Part shown: piece after piece, positions 43,317 to 48,547 of the stretch
Position numbering within the stretch: the stretch's first letter is position 1
Layout of the letters: the number at the start of each line of letters is the position of its first letter
Program-made: the position numbers and the translations under genes
DNA from: Streptomyces ureilyticus
Lineage (GTDB): Bacteria; Actinomycetota; Actinomycetes; Streptomycetales; Streptomycetaceae
Length of the DNA stretch: 48,547 nt
Direction: 5' to 3'
NCBI RefSeq assembly: GCF_011045025.1
Contig: NZ_JAAKZX010000057.1
Location: 1-48,547, forward strand
Notes under the pieces: generated by a model
Databases searched by the model: none
Seen by the model: only the letters and a program-made list of their open reading frames with translations
Told to the model about the DNA's origin: nothing

Positions 43317-43556
43317 CGAACCCCGTCGCGACTCACGGGACCGTAGCCGTCACGTTCCGGCCTGTGAGGTCACCATCACCCTGACGCCCACTTCCCCCAA
43401 GGTGCCTGGGCCGGCGTCTCACTCGCCGTCACCGTCGAGGGCACCCGACTCACTCGCCAGAGGGTGGATCAGACACACCCGTCGTCCGCAACTGGCTGTA
43501 CCGCACAGCCATGACGCGTTGCCGTGAGGTTTCGCCGTGCCCGGAAAGGTGCCCAG

Positions 43557-45050
43557 ATGACTGAAAGGGCCGTGGAAAAGCGGCAGTTACTGAAGGTCCT
43601 GCGTTGGTGGGACGGCTTCGCCATCGCCCTGTGCAATCCGGGTTTCCTTGTCGCGGCGCTGGGCTTCTCGATAGGCGCACTGGGGACGTGGAGCGCGGTG
43701 GCGCTGTGGGCAGCGTCGGCGGGCATCGGGCTGTTGCAGAGCTGGATCTACGCCGAGATGGCGTGCATGTTCCCGGACAAGCCCGGGGGCATATCGCTGT
43801 ACGCGCACGAAGGCTGGCGCGCCAGGTTCTCACTGATCGGCCCACTGGCCGCGTTCGGCTACTGGATCGGCTGGTCGGTGGTGCTGTCGGTCTTCGGCAA
43901 GGTCATCGGCGACCTGGTTCAGGCCCGGTGGTTCCCTCACACCACCTGGACGGTGTTCGACGGGGTGGTCCACGTGGGCCTGTCCCACATCATCGCGATC
44001 GGCTGCATCGTGCTGGTGTGGCTGGTGAACGTCTTCGGTATCCGCCCCGCGGTCTGGATCTCCTACGTCACCGGCGGGGGCCTGATGGTTCCACTCGCCG
44101 CGATCATGATCGCTCCCTACTTCACCGGGGACTGGCACCTTTCGAACATGGCGTGGGGTCTGCACGGCTTCGCCGGGATCAAGCTGGCGATGGTCTACCT
44201 GTTTCTGTGCGCCTGGTCGGCTTACACCTCGGAGGTGTGCGCGACATTCGCCCCCGAATACCTCGACACCCGACGGGACACCTCCAAAGCGATGCGCAGC
44301 TCGGCAGCCTTCACACTGGGGGTTTTCCTGCTCTTCCCGCTGGGACTGGGCGGAGCGACCGGCGTGCCGGATGCCGGCAGTGCCGAGGGGCAGTTCTACA
44401 TCCCCGCGCTCACCAAGATCGCCGGCAGCGGCATGGCCGACGTGATGCTCGTCCTGCTGATCGGCAGCCTGTTGCTGTCGATGATCTCCTCCACCGCGGA
44501 CGCCTCCCGCGCGCTGTACGGGATCGCCCGCGACGACATGACCATCAGGCAGCTGTTCCATCTGAACAAACACCACGTCCCGTCACGCGCCATGACGGTG
44601 GACATGGTGGTCAACGTGCTCCTGGTGCTGTTCGTCTCCAGCAACCTGGCCATCCTCTACTTGAGCAATATCGGCTACGTGTTGTCTCACGTCTTCGCAC
44701 TCAGCGGCTTCTTGCTGCTGCGCCGGGACCGGCCTGGCTGGCCGCGGCCGATCAAGGTCGGCACGGCATGGGTCGTGATCGCCGCCGTGCTCATGGTGTT
44801 CAACGCGGTACTGGTCGGCTTCGGCGTCGCGTACCCGTCGCTGACCGGGTACGGCACCTGGACGGACCTGATCATCGGTGTCGGCGTCCTACTTGGATCT
44901 GTGCTGCTGTTCGCCTACCGCCGCATCGTTCAGGACGGGGCCCGGATCACCCTCCGTGAGCCGGTCGCCCTCCTGCCGTCCCCCGAGCAGATGGCGCCAC
45001 TGGGCGCAGGCGGAGGAAGCGGTGATGCCAACGAGCCGTACACACGCTGA
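43557..45050 (+). CDS. APC-family amino-acid/amine permease
   Basis: About 497 aa with roughly 12 hydrophobic helices (WDGFAIALCNPGFLVAALGF, MVYLFLCAWSAYTSEVCATF, MLVLLIGSLLLSMISSTADA). GGAAAGG precedes ATG 43557; a GTG at 43524 is possible. The family imports or exchanges amino acids or amines across the cytoplasmic membrane; substrate unknown. The 240-bp gap before it holds no gene I recognise, and it begins a new transcription unit. Confidence 0.85.
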   Translation: MTERAVEKRQLLKVLRWWDGFAIALCNPGFLVAALGFSIGALGTWSAVALWAASAGIGLLQSWIYAEMACMFPDKPGGISLYAHEGWRARFSLIGPLAAFGYWIGWSVVLSVFGKVIGDLVQARWFPHTTWTVFDGVVHVGLSHIIAIGCIVLVWLVNVFGIRPAVWISYVTGGGLMVPLAAIMIAPYFTGDWHLSNMAWGLHGFAGIKLAMVYLFLCAWSAYTSEVCATFAPEYLDTRRDTSKAMRSSAAFTLGVFLLFPLGLGGATGVPDAGSAEGQFYIPALTKIAGSGMADVMLVLLIGSLLLSMISSTADASRALYGIARDDMTIRQLFHLNKHHVPSRAMTVDMVVNVLLVLFVSSNLAILYLSNIGYVLSHVFALSGFLLLRRDRPGWPRPIKVGTAWVVIAAVLMVFNAVLVGFGVAYPSLTGYGTWTDLIIGVGVLLGSVLLFAYRRIVQDGARITLREPVALLPSPEQMAPLGAGGGSGDANEPYTR

Positions 45051-45256
45051 CCGGCACCCTGACGTGCGGCAGCGCCGACGAAACCACGCCGCAACCGAAC
45101 GTGCTCGCCAAGCGGCGCGGAGACGACGTCCAGGGCCTCGCCCACGGCTTTCGAGCGGTCGCCGTCTCGCTCAACGACCACCATCCACTCCACTCAACAA
45201 CCACCAGCCAACAGCCACAAGGGCATACCGCCATAGGGAAGGATCAGAGGGACATC

Positions 45257-46057
45257 GTGGAGAACAACACAATGATCGGAACCGACCGGCAGCCGCGGCC
45301 GGCCACGAAGGCCGCCGCACGTCCGAGCGCCACCATCTGGAACTACCTGTACCGCGAACCGCAGCTCTACGAAGAGGTCTTCCACGGCCCCGACCGCTCG
45401 TATCTCGACTGCTGCCGCCAGATGCTGGGCCTCGGACGCGCTCCGGCCCGGATCCTCGACATCGGCTGCGGCACTGGTCGGGACCTCGCGATGCTCGCTG
45501 CCGACGGGCACCAGTGCACCGGCATCGACCTCCAGCCCGCGATGATCGATTACGCGTCGGCAACGTACCCCGGACCCACATTCGTGGCAGCCGACATGCG
45601 CACCTTCGACCTCGGCACCACCTTCGACCTCATCATCAGCTTCGGCTTTCCCCTGTCGAACCTGCACTCCCACAGTGACATAGTCGGAGCACTGAAGCGT
45701 CTGGCGGCGCACTGCGCCCCAGGCGCTCGCCTCCTGCTGGAGACCGTGAACGGCTACGCCTGGGACACCCTGCGCCGCCACTTCACGATCGACACCGCGG
45801 GCGTGCAGGCGACCGGCCACGCCGACTACGACCTCGACCGCAGCTCCCAGCTCCTCACCCGCCGCCGACACTGGACGTTCGCCGACGGCTCCGAGGAGGA
45901 CGACTACGTGCGACTGCGGCAGTTCTTCCCCGCAGAACTGACGGCCCTGCTCACCGACGCAGGCTTCACAGTCACCGGCGTCTACGACAACGTCACATTG
46001 CGCCCGTCCGATCTCACCGGCCCCGAGCTGATCGCGGCCGCGACCTTCGCCCGGTGA
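45257..46057 (+). CDS. SAM-dependent methyltransferase
   Basis: 266 aa class I methyltransferase: motif I RILDIGCGTGRDLAMLA, GIDLQPAMIDYA, FVAADMRTFDL, then LLLETVNGYAWDTLRRHF. AGAGGG 6 nt before GTG 45257 supports this start; longer frames lack a ribosome site. Small-molecule N- or O-methyltransferase by overall pattern. The stop overlaps the start of the lyase gene, so the two are coupled and may act on the same substrate. Confidence 0.8.
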   Translation: MENNTMIGTDRQPRPATKAAARPSATIWNYLYREPQLYEEVFHGPDRSYLDCCRQMLGLGRAPARILDIGCGTGRDLAMLAADGHQCTGIDLQPAMIDYASATYPGPTFVAADMRTFDLGTTFDLIISFGFPLSNLHSHSDIVGALKRLAAHCAPGARLLLETVNGYAWDTLRRHFTIDTAGVQATGHADYDLDRSSQLLTRRRHWTFADGSEEDDYVRLRQFFPAELTALLTDAGFTVTGVYDNVTLRPSDLTGPELIAAATFAR

Positions 46058-47769
46058 CCGGAACACACAACGCGGCAGCGCACCGGCTGCTGCCCCAGCG
46101 GGGACGCCCCTGGGGCAGCGAGCCCGCGCTGACCGTCGCCTACGCACAGGTCAAGAAGGCGGCCGCACTCGCCAACGCCGACACCGGTGTACTTTCAGCA
46201 GAGCTCGCTGCCGCGATCACGACAGCTGCCGACGAGGTGATCGCCGGGCGTCACACATCGCTGCTCACCGCCGACCTCCTCACAGGCGGGGGCGGCATCG
46301 GCCTCAACATGGAACTGAACGAGCTGCTGGCCAGGCGGGCGGCCGAACTGCTCGGCAGGCCTGTGCATCCACTCGACGACGTGAACGCCTGCCAGTCGAC
46401 GAACGACACCCTGCCGACCGCACTCAATCTGGCCCTGCACACCGAGCTGACCGCCGCCGCACAAGCCGTGGACACTCTCGCCGAGAGCCTCCACTCCTGG
46501 GCCGCCGCCCACGGGGGAATGGTACGAACGGCCCGCACGTGCCTGCGCGACGCGCTGCCCGTGACGTTCGGTCAGACCTTCCGCGGATACGCGCAGACCG
46601 TCACCCGCTGCGGCAGCGACCTGCACGACAGCGCCGCCGAATGCCTCTCGATGCCCCTCGGCGCCACGGCCGTAGGCACCGGCGTCGGCGCCGCACCCGG
46701 ATTCAACGAAGCCGTACACCGACACCTCGGGGAGGTGACCGGGCTACCGGTACGCGCCCACTCCGCCCCCTTGGCCCAGTTGCAGCACGGTGACCACCTG
46801 AGCGTGGCCGCGACGATCAGGAACGCCGCCGTCCAGCTCGCGAAGATCGCTCAGGACTTCCGGCTGCTGGCCTCGGGCCCGCGCGGCGGCTTCGGCGAGT
46901 TGGTCCTACCCGCACTCCAAGACGGCTCCTCGATCATGCCCGGCAAGGTCAACCCTGTCGTCCCGGAGACCGTGATCCAGATCGGCTTCCAGGTCCGCGG
47001 CAACGACCAAGCGGTCACGGCCGCCATGGCCGCCGCTGATCCGGACCTCAACGTCTGGGAGACCGTCATCGCTGCCAACCTGCTGGACTCCTGCGGCCTG
47101 CTCACCGCGGCCGCCCGCCTGCTCACCGACCGCTGCGTGCACGGCATGCGCCCTGACCACCTCATGGAACCAGAACGCTCCCTGGGCCTGTCCGCAATCG
47201 TCGCCGCCTTCTACGGCCACGAAGCCGGCGCCCGGGTCGCCCACCTCGCAGCAGCCACCGGCCGCACGATCGAGGAGGCAGCGGTCGAACTCAACATCGC
47301 CGACCAAGCGACCGCGCACATCCTGTTCGATCCCGCACTCCTCACAAGCCCCGTCCCGGACCGGACACTCCTCGACCGTGCGCTCGACCAGCTGACCGAG
47401 CGCATCAGACAGCACGCCCAGGGTGCCGAGCAGGAAATTGCCGCGATGCTCCACGACACCCCTGCCGACGGTACCGCCTTCGCCCTGCTGCACGATCTGT
47501 TCGGCGCGGCTCCCGGGCCCCGCCGCACCGCCCTGGCATACGCCTGCGTCATCTGGGCCCACAGCTTCGAGGGCATGCCAGCCCCGACTCCTAACGGCAG
47601 GAGGGAGGAGACCGGGCTCGACATCCTCGCCGAAGTCGCCCGCGTCCGGCTCCGCCCTCACTGGATCAAGGACCGCTATCCGACCCTGCTCGCCGCACAA
47701 GAACTCGCAGCCCTCCTCGCCAACTTCGACCTCTCGGTTTGGCGTGGGTCTGACACAAGAATGACGTGA
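46054..47769 (+). CDS. Aspartase/fumarase-superfamily lyase with C-terminal extension
   Basis: 571 aa. The superfamily signature GSSIMPGKVNPVVPE is complete, with the flexible-loop Ser. NACQSTNDTLPTALNLAL matches the aspartase/fumarase substrate block, and LMEPERSLG the later helix. Core members end near residue 460; here ~110 more residues follow (LLHDLFGAAPGPRRTALAYA to LANFDLSVW). The last ~9 codons run into IS-like DNA, so the natural end may be lost. It would add or remove an amine or water across a fumarate-like double bond. The substrate is unknown. The coupled methyltransferase suggests an unusual amino acid. Confidence 0.78.
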   Translation: MTGTHNAAAHRLLPQRGRPWGSEPALTVAYAQVKKAAALANADTGVLSAELAAAITTAADEVIAGRHTSLLTADLLTGGGGIGLNMELNELLARRAAELLGRPVHPLDDVNACQSTNDTLPTALNLALHTELTAAAQAVDTLAESLHSWAAAHGGMVRTARTCLRDALPVTFGQTFRGYAQTVTRCGSDLHDSAAECLSMPLGATAVGTGVGAAPGFNEAVHRHLGEVTGLPVRAHSAPLAQLQHGDHLSVAATIRNAAVQLAKIAQDFRLLASGPRGGFGELVLPALQDGSSIMPGKVNPVVPETVIQIGFQVRGNDQAVTAAMAAADPDLNVWETVIAANLLDSCGLLTAAARLLTDRCVHGMRPDHLMEPERSLGLSAIVAAFYGHEAGARVAHLAAATGRTIEEAAVELNIADQATAHILFDPALLTSPVPDRTLLDRALDQLTERIRQHAQGAEQEIAAMLHDTPADGTAFALLHDLFGAAPGPRRTALAYACVIWAHSFEGMPAPTPNGRREETGLDILAEVARVRLRPHWIKDRYPTLLAAQELAALLANFDLSVWRGSDTRMT

Positions 47770-48015
47770 GGTTCCCGGCTCAAGCCGCGGCGATGGGTTC
47801 GAATCGGACGGTCAGGCCGAGACGGTGGCCTCCTCGAGAACGCAGCGCATGGCGGGTTCGGGATCGCAGCGAGTGACATGGCCGGCGCCGGAAAGCCGCC
47901 GTCAGGCGGGCGAGACCAGGGCCGTTGCCCAGGCGCGGGCCCGGGGCAGCCACGTTCCAGTATCGCGCCAGGCGAGATGACGGCGAGGCCCGGCCACGGG
48001 CTGCAACGGAGCAGG
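47770..48015. other. Gap with a probable transposase C-terminal scrap
   Basis: The minus strand at about 47783-47830 reads GHRLGLTVRFEPIAAA then stop, resembling the end of Streptomyces transposases. The rest of the 246 bp shows nothing I recognise. Confidence 0.25.
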
Positions 48016-48397
48016 TTATGTGTTCTCCACGGCGGATCGGGGCGGCCTCGCTGTCCGCGGCCCGGGGCCCCGGAACGTGTTCACGTGGACCAGGGCGGAT
48101 TGCGGGTTACGCAGGCACAGGACGAACATCTCCTGTTCGTCGCGCCGGTTCGAGGCGATCTCTCCGCCCTTGCCGTAGGCGATCACACTGTTGGCGCCGT
48201 TGGATGACTCCGTGACGTCCAGGCCCTCCTCGATCTTCCGCTGGAGGTCCCGCAACCGCGAGTAGAGGGCCACGAAGATGGTCTTCTGCGCCCGGCCGCC
48301 CTCCAACATCGCCGCGTAGGTGGGGCGGGAGGCGTTGCGGGTGGAGCGGCGCAGGATCGCCTCGGTGGACGCGGTCCGCGTACGGACCGCTGTCGCT
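48016..48397 (-). pseudogene. Tn3-family transposase, C-terminal fragment
   Basis: The reverse strand reads STEAILRRSTRNASRPTYAA, then GRAQKTIFVALYSR, EEGLDVTESSNGANSVIAYG, KGGEIASNRRDEQEMFVLCL and NPQSALVHVNT. The block NSANSxIxYGKGGEIxxNR is diagnostic of Tn3 transposases. Roughly 125 of ~1000 residues remain, cut at both ends. Confidence 0.85.
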
Positions 48398-48434
48398 TAA
48401 TTGATCATATGGTCGCACTGCTAGTAGGACTCCG

Positions 48435-48547
48435 TTAGGTTGCTCTGGCTCTTGGGTTCTGGCTGGTGGTGGACGTTCTGGGCAGGGGGCGGTGGCAGGT
48501 GGTGCAGGTGCCGGTCCAGCAGTTCAGCAGGTCTTGGATGGCGTCGA
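48435..48547 (-). CDS. IS transposase, C-terminal end (cut by window edge)
   Basis: On the minus strand from the window edge: DAIQDLLNCWTGTCTTCHRP then LPRTSTTSQNPRARAT and TAA at 48435-48437. This resembles the 3' end of a common Streptomyces transposase. Together with the Tn3 scrap it closes the right edge with mobile DNA. Confidence 0.45.
   Translation of the reverse strand, partial: DAIQDLLNCWTGTCTTCHRPLPRTSTTSQNPRARAT

Noticed and set aside
43604..44959. 451-codon plus-strand frame overlapping the permease
   Set aside because: It is a shifted frame of the permease gene, rich in Arg/Gly/Pro and without membrane helices.

Overview
The window is high-GC actinobacterial DNA, almost certainly Streptomyces: GTG/TTG starts, AGGAG-type ribosome sites, ATGA-coupled genes and Streptomyces-type insertion sequences. 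Both edges are transposon debris (a partial IS transposase at 1-80; a Tn3 transposase fragment and another partial transposase at 48.0-48.5 kb), so the whole stretch looks like an accessory island.

The core is a pyrrolo[1,4]benzodiazepine (PBD) cluster of the anthramycin type. The diagnostic parts are (i) an A-PCP synthetase protein followed by a C-A-PCP-reductase protein, the pair that condenses an anthranilate with a proline-like unit and releases it reductively as the imine/carbinolamine, and (ii) the full tyrosine-to-4-alkyl-proline set known from lincomycin and PBD clusters: L-DOPA 2,3-dioxygenase (LmbB1-like), heme tyrosine hydroxylase (LmbB2-like), F420-dependent reductase (LmbY-like), PhzF-like isomerase (LmbX-like), gamma-glutamyltransferase-like enzyme (LmbA-like) and a C-methyltransferase (LmbW-like). 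A UvrA-like protein is the probable self-resistance factor and an MFS pump the probable exporter. A P450 and an asparagine-synthetase-like amidotransferase fit oxidation and amidation of the side chain to an acrylamide.

Layout. 0.4-4.4 kb: response regulator, UvrA-like protein, broken WYL regulator. 4.4-15.9 kb: leftward operon (74-aa protein, FAD oxidase, LmbA-like, methyltransferase, P450, amidotransferase, VOC protein, MFS pump, flavin amine oxidase). 15.97-24.1 kb: an 8.1-kb insertion bracketed by IS ends and a 10-bp target duplication. It holds a broken ISAs1-like element, a cobalamin-radical SAM / ACP / acyl-ligase block with a broken ketosynthase, and an IS graveyard. A ~335-bp leader occurs on both sides of the cargo. 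24.4-36.7 kb: rightward PBD operon with the two synthetases. 36.8-43.3 kb: glutamine-synthetase-like gene, then trpE-trpG-(trpD)-trpC-DAHP synthase. 43.5-47.8 kb: amino-acid permease, methyltransferase, aspartase/fumarase-family lyase.

The most interesting reading is a precursor-pathway swap. Anthramycin-type clusters usually make the benzene half from tryptophan by the kynurenine route. Here that route survives only as relics in the expected places: a formamidase C-terminus just before the first synthetase and an internally deleted kynurenine 3-monooxygenase just after the second. Downstream is an aromatic block in which TrpE and TrpG (anthranilate synthase) and DAHP synthase look intact, while TrpD has an internal deletion and TrpC has Glu in place of its general-acid Lys. 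The block therefore looks tuned to release anthranilate rather than tryptophan. An aromatic-ring monooxygenase (35.5-36.7 kb) is also broken, which suggests a simplified A ring. All functions are inferred from recognised families and motifs; no searches were run.
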